NCBI GenBank assembly: GCA_023436515.1
Contig: JAEZIV010000447.1
Location: 1-14,274, forward strand
Origin: Bacillota bacterium
GTDB lineage: Bacteria; Bacillota; Clostridia; Acetivibrionales; DSM-1351
DNA length: 14,274 nucleotides
Reading direction: 5' to 3'
Of this stretch, positions 1 through 7,860 are shown one piece after another (the first letter of the stretch is position 1; each line of letters starts with the position of its first letter). The position numbers were made by a program, and so were the translations under genes. The notes beneath the pieces were generated by a model. The model saw only the letters and a list, made by a program, of their open reading frames with translations, did not search any database and was not told the origin of the DNA.

Positions 1-272
1 GCTATGGACAGGCCATGAGGAGGATTATTGTTCCCCAGTCTTACAGAAGATTGATCCCCCCGGTAGGCAATGAGTTTATTATGCTGATAAAGGACACTTC
101 ACTGGTATCCATAGTGGCAATGCCGGATTTGATGCGTGTAACAAATGAGATACAGAGTACAACGGCAAATCCGACAATTTATCTGCCTTCTGCTATAATT
201 TATCTTGCAATTACAACTATTTGTACGATTGTTTTCGAGAAACTTGAGAAGAAATACTCAGTTTATGAATAG
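1..272 (+). CDS. Polar amino acid ABC transporter permease, C-terminal part
   Basis: This is the last ~90 residues of an inner-membrane permease of the His/Glu/Gln family; the gene enters from the left edge and its first complete codon is at 3. The text begins in the cytoplasmic EAA loop that docks on the ATPase (GQAMRRIIVPQ), followed by the family signature LIPPVGNEFIMLIKDTSLVS. A last hydrophobic helix (IYLPSAIIYLAITTICTIVF) and a short charged tail follow. The stop lies 12 nt before the start of the ATPase gene, so the two form one operon. A substrate-binding protein gene is expected further upstream. The substrate cannot be read from this fragment; glutamine, glutamate, arginine or cystine-type amino acids are all possible. 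Confidence 0.93.
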   Translation, partial: YGQAMRRIIVPQSYRRLIPPVGNEFIMLIKDTSLVSIVAMPDLMRVTNEIQSTTANPTIYLPSAIIYLAITTICTIVFEKLEKKYSVYE

Positions 273-284
273 GGGGCAGGCTAC

Positions 285-1046
285 GTGAATAAAATGATAA
301 CAGTTGAAAAGTTATATAAGTCCTTTGGGGCCCTCGAGGTACTAAAGAACATAAATCTGGAGGTCTACCAGGGAGAGGTGCTGTGTATTATAGGTCCCAG
401 TGGATCAGGTAAGAGTACCCTTCTCAGGTGCCTAAACCACCTTGAGGTAATAACAAACGGAAAAATAATGATAGAGAATGAGCTTCTTGCTGAGAAGGCG
501 GGAGGAAAAAACCAGTATAAAATATCTCACAAGAAGATCTCGGAGATATGCACAGAACTAGGCATGGTTTTTCAGAGATTTAATCTGTTTCCTCATATGA
601 CGGTAATTGAGAATATTATTGAAGCACCCATTTCTGTTAAGAAGCTTCCAAAGGCTGAAGCAATAAATTATGGCATGGAGCTTTTAAAAATGGTTGGTCT
701 GGAGGATAAAAGGGATGAGTACCCTGCAAGGCTTTCAGGCGGACAGCAGCAGAGAGTGGCCATCGCAAGAGCACTTGCCATGAAGCCGAAAATCATGCTC
801 TTTGATGAGCCTACCTCGGCTCTTGACCCCGAGCTTGTAGGTGAGGTTCTGGAGGTTATGAAGAAACTTGCTAGAGATGGGATGACAATGGTAGTTGTAA
901 CCCATGAAATGGGCTTTGCTAGGGAAGTAGGTTCGAGAGTAATCTTTATGGACAAGGGTGAAATAAGTGAGGAAGGCTCTCCGGAACAGATCTTTACAAA
1001 TCCTAAAAACGAACGGACGAGGGCATTTTTGCAAAAAGTTCTGTAA
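285..1046 (+). CDS. Polar amino acid ABC transporter ATP-binding protein
   Basis: This 253-residue cytoplasmic ATPase powers the importer whose permease precedes it. All nucleotide-binding motifs are intact: Walker [10 protein letters not shown] at 37-45, Q-loop glutamine Q97 in [10 protein letters not shown], signature LSGGQQQR at 150-157, Walker B IMLFDEP at 170-176, D-loop SALD at 178-181 and switch histidine H207. The length and the motif [12 protein letters not shown] are those of GlnQ/HisP-type polar amino acid ATPases. One difference is an insertion at about residues 68-90 (AEKAGG... to ...EICTEL), longer than in compact GlnQ; similar inserts occur in some relatives. GTG is chosen as start because AGGGGG at 271-276 lies 8 nt upstream; the in-frame ATG at 294 is too far from it. 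A terminator-like hairpin follows. Confidence 0.95.
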   Translation: MNKMITVEKLYKSFGALEVLKNINLEVYQGEVLCIIGPSGSGKSTLLRCLNHLEVITNGKIMIENELLAEKAGGKNQYKISHKKISEICTELGMVFQRFNLFPHMTVIENIIEAPISVKKLPKAEAINYGMELLKMVGLEDKRDEYPARLSGGQQQRVAIARALAMKPKIMLFDEPTSALDPELVGEVLEVMKKLARDGMTMVVVTHEMGFAREVGSRVIFMDKGEISEEGSPEQIFTNPKNERTRAFLQKVL

Positions 1047-1082
1047 TGTATTAGAATGTTAAGGTATTGTTTATATACTTAG

Positions 1083-1116
1083 AAAAAGCATATATTAGTT
1101 ATATATGTTTTTTTTT
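1083..1116 (+). terminator. AU-rich terminator after the ABC transporter operon
   Basis: The arm CATATAT (1089-1095) pairs with ATATATG (1101-1107) around the loop TAGTT. The stem can extend outwards through one G-U pair and an A-run/T-run to about 13 bp, and nine T residues occupy 1108-1116. The stem is nearly GC-free, so it may be leaky, but its position 37 nt after the ATPase stop and the T-tract fit an intrinsic terminator. Confidence 0.55.
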
Positions 1117-1180
1117 ATTGTGCAAATATACTATACATCAGTTTTAATACTAAAATAATCAATAAGAATTTGGAGGATAA

Positions 1181-2089
1181 ATGCGCCTTAAACAAGTATT
1201 AAATTTTTTCAAGGTATATGCTCTAATCACATTTGGTGCAGCAATAACAGCACTTGCAATAAATGTTTTTCTGGTTCCCTATAAGATCGCTCCAGGAGGG
1301 CTAAGCGGGCTTGCTACAGTCATATATTATGTTAGCGGTGGAAGATTTCCTGTGGGAACAACGATGTTGATAATAAATATTCCACTTTTTATTATGGGCT
1401 ATAAATTTATTGGCAGGCATTTTTTCATAAGAACCTTGTATGGTACTGTTATTTTATCTGTTATTATCGACTTGACGGAAGCATATATGGCAGATTTGGC
1501 TTCGAGGCTCCTTGTAAATGAGGTGGGCAGTGCTTCCACTCCCGATATATTGCTGTATAGCATAATAGGCGGTTTCCTGAGCGGTATCGGATTGGGTATT
1601 GTACTAAAAATGGAGGCCACCACAGGGGGGACCGAGTTGGCTGCCAAGCTGCTGAACAAGCCTTTCAAAAGCCTGACCATTGGGCAGATTCTTTTAGCCA
1701 TTGATGCCTTGATCATTCTATTTGCAATTATTGTATTTAACAGTGTTATTATAGGTCTGTACTCTTTAGTGAGTCTTTTTATTACCACTAAAATTATCGA
1801 TGCTATGGTGGAAGGTGTGGATTATGCCAGAGCGGTTTTAATTATATCAGAACATCAGGAGGAAATTGCGAAGAGAATTATTAGTGAAATGGATAGAGGT
1901 GTAACAGAGTTAAAAGGGAGAGGTGTATACTCAGGTAAGGATAAAAATGTCCTTTTGTGCGTGTTGTCTAGAAATGAGATTCAGCATCTTAAGGAAATCG
2001 TTCAAGCAATGGATGCCAATGCCTTTATGATTCTTGCGGATGTAAGAGAGGTATTGGGAGAGGGCTTTAATGGTGTGCCAAAAAAATAG
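1181..2089 (+). CDS. YitT-family membrane protein with C-terminal DUF2179 domain
   Basis: This 302-residue integral membrane protein has the usual YitT/DUF161 layout. Five to six hydrophobic segments lie at about 12-32, 61-75, 84-101, 123-145, 166-186 and 189-203. A cytoplasmic DUF2179 domain occupies about 216-297 (from YARAVLIIS to VREVLGEGF). The family signatures NVFLVPYKIAPGGLSGLA near the N-terminus and ATTGGTELAAKLL in the middle are both present. The biochemical role of these proteins is unsettled; relatives are annotated only as membrane or transporter-like proteins. GGAGG at 1172-1176 precedes the ATG by 4 nt. The gene is bounded upstream by a likely terminator and has no clear terminator behind it, so some transcripts may read into the MCP gene. 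Confidence 0.9.
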   Translation: MRLKQVLNFFKVYALITFGAAITALAINVFLVPYKIAPGGLSGLATVIYYVSGGRFPVGTTMLIINIPLFIMGYKFIGRHFFIRTLYGTVILSVIIDLTEAYMADLASRLLVNEVGSASTPDILLYSIIGGFLSGIGLGIVLKMEATTGGTELAAKLLNKPFKSLTIGQILLAIDALIILFAIIVFNSVIIGLYSLVSLFITTKIIDAMVEGVDYARAVLIISEHQEEIAKRIISEMDRGVTELKGRGVYSGKDKNVLLCVLSRNEIQHLKEIVQAMDANAFMILADVREVLGEGFNGVPKK

Positions 2090-2189
2090 AGAGTTGCATA
2101 GTTGAAAAAAATTGTCTGAATATAAAAAAAATGTTTAAAAGCTTATAAATGGTGGCATCTATATACATGATTTATCTAATAAAGTACTA

Positions 2190-2195
2190 TATAAT
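2190..2195 (+). promoter_or_regulatory. Possible -10 box for the first MCP gene
   Basis: A perfect TATAAT lies 45 nt upstream of the MCP start codon. The best -35 candidate at 17-bp spacing (ATGATT, 2167-2172) matches only three of six consensus bases, so activator help or a chance match is possible. No sigma-D-type motility promoter (TAAA with CCGATAT) was recognised here. Confidence 0.35.
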
Positions 2196-2239
2196 GCAGG
2201 GGGATTTTATCAAATCTTAAAAGGACTTGGGGGATATAT

Positions 2240-3928
2240 ATGAAGTTTAAGATTGCTACTAAGCTTTTAGTCAGTTTTATGGTTATAACGGCTTTGATTG
2301 TTATTGTAAGTGTTATCGGCTTAACAGGAATGAATTCCACCAAAATATCATACGAAGCAATAATTAATGAAAGCCTGCCGGTGGAAAACCTTGTACTGGA
2401 AGTACAAACAGTTACACTTGAACAGGTAGCAGATGTGCGTGGCTTTATGGTCTACAAAGACGAGAAGTATCCGGCCCTTTTCAATGAGTTGACTAAACGG
2501 GCAGATGGCATATATGCTCAAATTGAGGAAAAAATAAATACTGACGAGTCCAGAGCTTTTCTCAAAAACCTTAGAGCAGCTCACAATAAATATATTGAGG
2601 GCTGTCTGGTGGTTATGGATTATGTTAGAAAGGGAGATATGAATAACGCAATCTCCTATGGCGACGAAGTGAAAAAGAGTCTCACTGACATAAATGAGAT
2701 AACCAGCCAATGGAACACATACTTAAAAGAGCTGGATTTAGGCAGAATAGAAAAAAGCGACCGTGATATCAATACTAAAATAATTATTCTACTAGTATTA
2801 GTAATTACAGCAATTGCCGGTGCAATAATTATTGGTATTGTACTTGCCAGAAATATTGCTCGTCCTATCAATGCATTAACAATTGTTTCTGAAAGGATAT
2901 CCGAAGGAGATCTTACCCAGCAGGTACCTGTAATTAAATCCAGAGATGAAATAAGGGAACTGGGCAATGCTTTTTCAATAATGGTGGAAAACCTTAGAAA
3001 GCTGATCATTAATGTTAATGATGCTTCTCAGGAGCTTGTTGCCTCAAGTGAAGAGCTTGCAGCTTCATCTCAGGAGGTATCCAAGGCTTCGGAGCAGATT
3101 GCGGTAGCTGTAACAGAACTTGCCAGAGGTGCTTATGAACAAGCAGTTTCTTCTGAAAAGGGTAATGAAAAAATATCATTAGCTCTTGCTGGTTTATCCA
3201 AAATTGCTGAGGATATGTCGGAATCTGAAAAGATGATGATTAAAACAAACCAAGTAGTAAAAAGTGGAGAGGAATCTGTTCGTTATCAGGAACAGAAGGT
3301 TACTGAGAATAGTAAAACCACTCAGGAGGTTGCAGCAGCAATTACCGACTTGTCCGAAAAATCTCAGAAGATAGGACAGATATTGGAGGTTATAAGGGGG
3401 ATTGCTGAGCAGACCAACCTATTGGCTTTAAATGCAGCAATTGAGGCTGCAAGAGCCGGTGAGGAAGGCAAAGGCTTTTCAGTTGTTGCAGATGAAATAA
3501 GGAAGCTGGCAGAGCAGTCACGAAACTCGGTAAAGGAAATTGACATTATCATTAAGCAAGTTCAGGAGGGAGTAGAAACAGCAGTTACAAAGATGGATGT
3601 ATCCAAGCAGCTTGCTGAGGAGCAGGTGATTACTCTCGGGAATACTGTAGTGGCTTTTGATAATATTGCAAAGGAAATCAATGGGGTAAGTAATAAGATA
3701 CTGGTTGTTTCAGAAGCAACTTCAATCCTTGGCAAGAACGCCGCTCAGGTTGGAGATGCTATGACCGGAATAGCCAGGGTAGCCAACCAAACAGCTGCAA
3801 GTACACAAGAAGTAGCGGCTTCAACAGAGGAACAATCCTCAACAGTAAATCAGATAACCGATGCAGCTGAAGATTTGTCCCATTTGGCAGTTCAGCTCCA
3901 GGAGAGCATTAGTAATTTCAAGCTATAG
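2240..3928 (+). CDS. Methyl-accepting chemotaxis protein, 4HB-type sensor
   Basis: This 562-residue transmembrane chemoreceptor feeds CheA through CheW. Order of parts: TM1 (about 9-30); an extracytoplasmic helical domain (31-178) with the sequence [16 protein letters not shown], typical of four-helix-bundle MCP sensors; TM2 (181-203); HAMP (204-256, with ARPINALT and SEGDLTQQV); and a long methyl-accepting coiled coil. The signalling tip at about 386-412 is fully conserved ([20 protein letters not shown]). The C-terminus ends in SISNFKL, with no CheR-binding pentapeptide tether. GGGGG at 2228-2232 precedes the ATG. It stands alone, with its own -10 candidate and a strong terminator behind it. 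The ligand cannot be predicted; 4HB domains bind diverse small molecules. Confidence 0.96.
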   Translation: MKFKIATKLLVSFMVITALIVIVSVIGLTGMNSTKISYEAIINESLPVENLVLEVQTVTLEQVADVRGFMVYKDEKYPALFNELTKRADGIYAQIEEKINTDESRAFLKNLRAAHNKYIEGCLVVMDYVRKGDMNNAISYGDEVKKSLTDINEITSQWNTYLKELDLGRIEKSDRDINTKIIILLVLVITAIAGAIIIGIVLARNIARPINALTIVSERISEGDLTQQVPVIKSRDEIRELGNAFSIMVENLRKLIINVNDASQELVASSEELAASSQEVSKASEQIAVAVTELARGAYEQAVSSEKGNEKISLALAGLSKIAEDMSESEKMMIKTNQVVKSGEESVRYQEQKVTENSKTTQEVAAAITDLSEKSQKIGQILEVIRGIAEQTNLLALNAAIEAARAGEEGKGFSVVADEIRKLAEQSRNSVKEIDIIIKQVQEGVETAVTKMDVSKQLAEEQVITLGNTVVAFDNIAKEINGVSNKILVVSEATSILGKNAAQVGDAMTGIARVANQTAASTQEVAASTEEQSSTVNQITDAAEDLSHLAVQLQESISNFKL

Positions 3929-3958
3929 GGTATATCAGTGGATATTCCTACTATAAAC

Positions 3959-3996
3959 AAAAGTGAAGGAGCAGTTTAACTATCCTTCACTTTTTT
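3959..3996 (+). terminator. Strong intrinsic terminator after the first MCP gene
   Basis: A perfect 12-bp stem pairs AAAAGTGAAGGA (3959-3970) with TCCTTCACTTTT (3983-3994) around a 12-nt loop. The T-run continues to 3996. It begins 31 nt after the MCP stop and separates this gene from the two-component pair. Confidence 0.92.
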
Positions 3997-4105
3997 GCAT
4001 TTCTGGTTTGCTTATATGATTTGTGTTTTCTTCAAAAAATGACATAAGGCTAAAAGGATGTTAGTAATTGCAGAAAAATGGGAATATGTTAAAGCATAGG
4101 TACTA

Positions 4106-4135
4106 TTTTCATTTAGATGAGTAATGGCTTATAAT
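4106..4135 (+). promoter_or_regulatory. Probable sigma-A promoter of the kinase/regulator operon
   Basis: TTTTCA (4106-4111, four of six consensus bases) and a perfect TATAAT (4130-4135) are separated by 18 bp. The predicted start lies about 28 nt before the kinase start codon. It is the only good -10 in the 241-nt gap, which otherwise holds the preceding terminator and AT-rich sequence without recognisable structure. Confidence 0.5.
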
Positions 4136-4169
4136 ATTTAGTAATAATCCGAGGGGGAAATTCTTCATT

Positions 4170-6566
4170 ATGATTTTTAATACAAAAAAAGTTATAAAAT
4201 GTCTCATTGTAGCTGCTATAATATTGATTTTCCCTCTGTTTTCCGTTACAGGGATTTTTGCAGAGGCTGAGCAAAGTGATCCACTACTAGGTCAAGGTAA
4301 AAGAAATATTCTGATAATAAATTCCTATTCCGAAAGCCTGTCCTGGACAAATTCTCAAAAAGTCGGAATTATGAAAACCCTTAGGATAAATGAAAACGGA
4401 TTTGATGTTTCTGTAGAGAATATGGATTGGAAGGCATATCCGACTCAAGAAAATCTAGATTACCTATATGACTACATAAAGTACAAATACAAGGAGAAAA
4501 GAATAGATTTAATTATATCAACCGATGATGCAGCCCTTAAATTTTCTATAGAAAACAGGAAGGATTTATTTAATGATGCACCCATAGTATTTTGCGGTAT
4601 AAACCTAAAGGGCTTCGAGGATTTGGCCAAGTATGAGAAAAATATTACCGGCGTCATTGAACAGGTGGATCCTTTAGGTACTATTGAGGGTATGTTAGAA
4701 ATAAATCGAAACTTGAAAAATATTTATGTTATTTTTGATAATACTGAAAGCGGGGTATCTACATGGGAGTTGACAAAAAAATCAGCTGAGGAAGTATCTG
4801 CCGGAGTCAACTTGATACCCTTAAACAAGGGAAGTTATGAAAATATTTTAAAGCAATTGGGTCAAATACAAGGAGACAGTGCAATACTTATTACTACATA
4901 TTTTATGGATGAAGCAGGAGAAGCCGTAGGCTTCGAAAGGTTTTCCAAGATGGTGAGTAATGCCTGCAAGGTTCCGGTCTATCACTTATATGAGTTTGGA
5001 CTTGAAAATGGAGCAGTGGGGGGGAGTGTTATCAGTGGTAATACCCAGGGTGAGCTTGCCGGCGATATGGCTCTGAGAATATTAAACGGCGAGGACGTAA
5101 ATAAGCTGCCCATATATTATGGCACAACTGCAAAATATCAGTTTGATTATACGCTCATGAAAAAATATGGGATAAAGCCCTCCTCATTGCCCGAGGGAAG
5201 CAATATTATAAATAAGCCGGTTTCCATTCTCGACCAGTACCGAAATTATGTTATTGCTGCACTGGTACTTCTGCTCATTCTAGTCATCTATATTATTATA
5301 CTTATTATTAATTTAAAGAAGGTAGAAAGGATTAAGCAGCAACTGTCTTTAAGCCACAAGGAGTTATCCAGACTCTATGAGGATTTGACTGCCTCCGAGG
5401 AAGAATTAAGGATGCAAAACAGCGAGCTTATCCAAACACAGCAGGAGCTATCGGAAAGTGAAGAATGTTACAGACAGCTATATGAGAAAATGCTCAATGG
5501 ATATTTTGTTTTTGAACCTGTGTTTGATGCACAAAAGAATCTTAAGGATATGAAGTTTGTTGAATTGAATCCAAGCTTTAAGAATCACATAAAAATAGAT
5601 ATACCCGATCTTGCCGGGAAGACTTGGAGAGAGGCCTTCAACTTTAATAATCCTGACCTACCCATTTATCAGACCGTTGTGGAGACAGGTAAACCACAGC
5701 AGTTTGAAACATATTATTCCGACGGTAATGAGTACTATTGGGTTAATGCCTTCAAGATTAAAGATAATCAGGTTGGTGTAGTTTTTGATAATATTACAAA
5801 TTACAAAATGGCCATAAGGGAGGTCAGAAAGCTTAACTCCCAGTTGGAGGAGCGAGTTCGTGAAAGAACACAGGAGCTCCAGTCGGCAGTAAATCAGCTT
5901 GAATCCTTTACATATACAGTGACACACGATTTAAAATCACCCCTTAGAGCTATCAAAAGCTATATTCGCATTATTTTAGAGGATTATGGTAAAAACCTTA
6001 ATAAGCAAATGGCGGAAATGCTTTCAAATGTATCATCCATTTCTAAGGAAATGATTACTATGATTGAGAAGCTATTGGCCTATTCCACTGCCTCTAGGGC
6101 ACAATTGGGCATCGAAGAAATAAATATGGAGAGCAAATTTAAGGACTGCTTCAATGAATTAAAAGCTGCATATTCCGACAGGGAAATTGATATGATCATT
6201 GAAACCGGGCTACCCAGTATATACGCCGATAGAGTTCTGATAAAACAAGTAATCACTAATATTTTATCCAATGCCTTTAAATTTACAAAAGAAAGAGAAC
6301 ATGCATGGATTAAAGTAGGCAGTACACTTACAGAGAATGCATATGTTTTTTATGTAAAGGATAATGGCATCGGCTTTGATATGAATTATTCAGGTAAGCT
6401 TTTCGGAATATTTCAAAGGCTCCATACCAGCGACGAGTATGAAGGATCAGGCATTGGGCTTGTAACTATACGAAATATAATTGAAAAGCATGGGGGAAAG
6501 GTGTGGATTGAAGGCGAAGTCGGAGTAGGGGCAACTATTTATTTTACAATACCGTATATTGAATGA
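4170..6566 (+). CDS. Sensor histidine kinase with ABC-substrate-binding-like sensor and PAS domain
   Basis: This 798-residue membrane kinase probably phosphorylates the receiver protein encoded 28 nt downstream. Parts in order: an N-terminal signal-anchor or signal peptide (hydrophobic about 11-30); an extracytoplasmic domain of about 46-345 that begins ILIINSYSESLSWTNSQ and resembles the ABC_sub_bind family fused to many clostridial kinases; one TM helix (about 361-381); a coiled coil; a PAS domain (about 431-540); a second coiled coil (LEERVRERTQELQSAV); and HisKA with phospho-acceptor H586 in THDLKSPL. The catalytic ATPase domain has N701 (SNAFKFT), D731 in DNGIGF, and GSGIGL at 759-764. 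All catalytic boxes are intact. The HisKA/FQRLH style resembles bacteriophytochrome-like kinases. GAGGGGG at 4151-4157 is a rather distant ribosome site (12 nt). The ligand is unknown. Confidence 0.95.
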   Translation: MIFNTKKVIKCLIVAAIILIFPLFSVTGIFAEAEQSDPLLGQGKRNILIINSYSESLSWTNSQKVGIMKTLRINENGFDVSVENMDWKAYPTQENLDYLYDYIKYKYKEKRIDLIISTDDAALKFSIENRKDLFNDAPIVFCGINLKGFEDLAKYEKNITGVIEQVDPLGTIEGMLEINRNLKNIYVIFDNTESGVSTWELTKKSAEEVSAGVNLIPLNKGSYENILKQLGQIQGDSAILITTYFMDEAGEAVGFERFSKMVSNACKVPVYHLYEFGLENGAVGGSVISGNTQGELAGDMALRILNGEDVNKLPIYYGTTAKYQFDYTLMKKYGIKPSSLPEGSNIINKPVSILDQYRNYVIAALVLLLILVIYIIILIINLKKVERIKQQLSLSHKELSRLYEDLTASEEELRMQNSELIQTQQELSESEECYRQLYEKMLNGYFVFEPVFDAQKNLKDMKFVELNPSFKNHIKIDIPDLAGKTWREAFNFNNPDLPIYQTVVETGKPQQFETYYSDGNEYYWVNAFKIKDNQVGVVFDNITNYKMAIREVRKLNSQLEERVRERTQELQSAVNQLESFTYTVTHDLKSPLRAIKSYIRIILEDYGKNLNKQMAEMLSNVSSISKEMITMIEKLLAYSTASRAQLGIEEINMESKFKDCFNELKAAYSDREIDMIIETGLPSIYADRVLIKQVITNILSNAFKFTKEREHAWIKVGSTLTENAYVFYVKDNGIGFDMNYSGKLFGIFQRLHTSDEYEGSGIGLVTIRNIIEKHGGKVWIEGEVGVGATIYFTIPYIE

Positions 6567-6594
6567 TTAACTATTGAGGGCTTTGGAGGTGCAT

Positions 6595-7698
6595 ATGCTG
6601 AGGGTAATGCTTGTTGATGATATGGATATTGTGAGGATTGAGTTAAAGCGGCTGCCGGTATGGGGAGAAAATTCAGGCTTTACGGTTGTCCAAGAAGCAA
6701 GGAACGGGGAGGAGGCACTTATAAAGCTCAGGAGTAATCCCGTGGATCTTGTTATAACCGATATAAAAATGCCTAAAATAGATGGTATGGAGCTAATAAA
6801 AAATATTGCTGAGAATAATTTATGCCCCTGTGTGGTTTTACTTAGCGACTTTAGTGATTTCAATTATGCAAGGCAGGGGATTATTCTGGGAGCTTTCGAC
6901 TTTCTGGCAAAACCGGCCGATAGCAAGGAATTGTGCCGACTTCTCGAGAGAGCAAAGGAGTACATTATTACAAAAAATAAGGAACTGGAAAGGGTTAAAA
7001 AGCTTGAGGAGGTTTTTGATGAAAGAACAGAGGAATACTTTCAGGAGGATGATGTTCAAAAAATTATTCAGCATATTCAAAGCAGGGAGCCAGACTCAGA
7101 AGCTGTGATAAAGCATACCTTGGTCAGAATAGCTGCAAGTCTTGACTATGACATAATGAAGGTGGAGGGGGCGGCAAAAAAGCTTATCCCTATAGTTCTT
7201 GAGGGTTTATATAATGATAATCCCTGGCTTGAGAGGTTTTACTGCAAACAGGACATGACAGATATTTCGGATCAGCAGTTTCAGTGTTTTGAGGAAATAG
7301 CAGAGCTTGTACTGCTGAAGGTACGTGAATTGATTCAAATATTTAACAATTATCAACTTGGCTTTAACGATAAGGGAATTATATGGACAGTGTCCAACTA
7401 CGTACTGGATAACATAGATAATGGCATTTCTCATCAAATGGTTGCTGAGAACCTATTCATAAACAGAACATACCTAAGTGAGGTTTTTAAGCAAAAAACA
7501 GGTATTTTTTTTATGGATTATGTGACTATGCTCAAAATGGAGAGAGCTAAAATACTATTGAGAACCTCTGATATTAAAACCTATGAGGTGGCTGAAATGT
7601 TGGGCTTCAAGGACTCAGAGTACTTCGGAAAGCTGTTTAGAAAATATAGTGGTACGACAATTTCCCAATATCGAAAAACTATTAGACAGGATAATTAA
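6595..7698 (+). CDS. Response regulator with AraC-type DNA-binding domain (YesN-like)
   Basis: This 367-residue cytoplasmic transcription factor combines a receiver (1-120) with an AraC/XylS double helix-turn-helix (about 265-362). The receiver has the acidic pair D8-D9, phospho-acceptor D56 in VITDIKMPKIDG, S84 at the Ser/Thr switch position and K106 in LAKPAD. The DNA-binding part shows HQMVAENLFINRTYLSEVFK and, for the second helix-turn-helix, TYEVAEMLGFKDSEYFGKLF. The 120-260 linker is mostly helical in appearance and not recognised. ATG at 6595 is chosen because GGAGG (6585-6589) lies 5 nt upstream; a TTG at 6574 would add seven residues ahead of a receiver that normally starts at the first strand, and lacks a ribosome site. 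It is co-transcribed with the kinase. Its DNA targets are unknown; the neighbouring c-di-GMP/MCP operon is a candidate. Confidence 0.94.
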   Translation: MLRVMLVDDMDIVRIELKRLPVWGENSGFTVVQEARNGEEALIKLRSNPVDLVITDIKMPKIDGMELIKNIAENNLCPCVVLLSDFSDFNYARQGIILGAFDFLAKPADSKELCRLLERAKEYIITKNKELERVKKLEEVFDERTEEYFQEDDVQKIIQHIQSREPDSEAVIKHTLVRIAASLDYDIMKVEGAAKKLIPIVLEGLYNDNPWLERFYCKQDMTDISDQQFQCFEEIAELVLLKVRELIQIFNNYQLGFNDKGIIWTVSNYVLDNIDNGISHQMVAENLFINRTYLSEVFKQKTGIFFMDYVTMLKMERAKILLRTSDIKTYEVAEMLGFKDSEYFGKLFRKYSGTTISQYRKTIRQDN

Positions 7699-7704
7699 TA
7701 AAAA

Positions 7705-7718
7705 CCGAAAATTTTCGG
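7705..7718. repeat. 14-bp perfect palindrome after the regulator gene
   Basis: CCGAAAATTTTCGG is self-complementary and begins 6 nt after the regulator's stop codon. With no spacer at its centre it makes a poor RNA hairpin, and it has no T-tract, so a protein-binding dyad is as likely as part of a termination region. Confidence 0.45.
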
Positions 7719-7749
7719 GGTAAGAACAGACAAAATTCTATTTCGGATC

Positions 7750-7799
7750 AAAGGATAAACTTGTATTATTGGAATATAAATACAGGATTATCCTTTTTT
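7750..7799 (+). terminator. Probable terminator after the kinase/regulator operon
   Basis: AAAGGATAA (7750-7758) pairs perfectly with TTATCCTTT (7788-7796), followed by three further T residues. An inner stem GTATT/AATAC (7763-7767 with 7779-7783) can close most of the intervening sequence. The position between the two operons fits a terminator. Confidence 0.6.
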
Positions 7800-7860
7800 A
7801 TTCACTTTAATACTTACATAGTTAAATATTCGACACAATAGTTATCAGTTAGGGGGCTAT

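Noticed and set aside
668..955. Reverse-strand reading frame inside the ABC ATPase gene
   Set aside because: It is a mirror of conserved ATPase codons; the forward protein has every expected motif, so the reverse frame is a shadow.
2102..2126. Promoter TTGAAA with TATAAA just after the YitT gene
   Set aside because: The two hexamers are only about 13 bp apart, too close for sigma-A, in a very A-rich stretch where such matches arise by chance.
3929..4169. Small gene or riboswitch in the 241-nt gap before the kinase
   Set aside because: No open frame with a ribosome site and no recognised RNA fold; the gap is explained by a terminator, AT-rich sequence and one promoter candidate.
6574..6594. 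Earlier TTG start for the AraC-type response regulator
   Set aside because: It would place seven residues ahead of the first receiver strand and has no ribosome site, whereas GGAGG lies 5 nt before ATG 6595.
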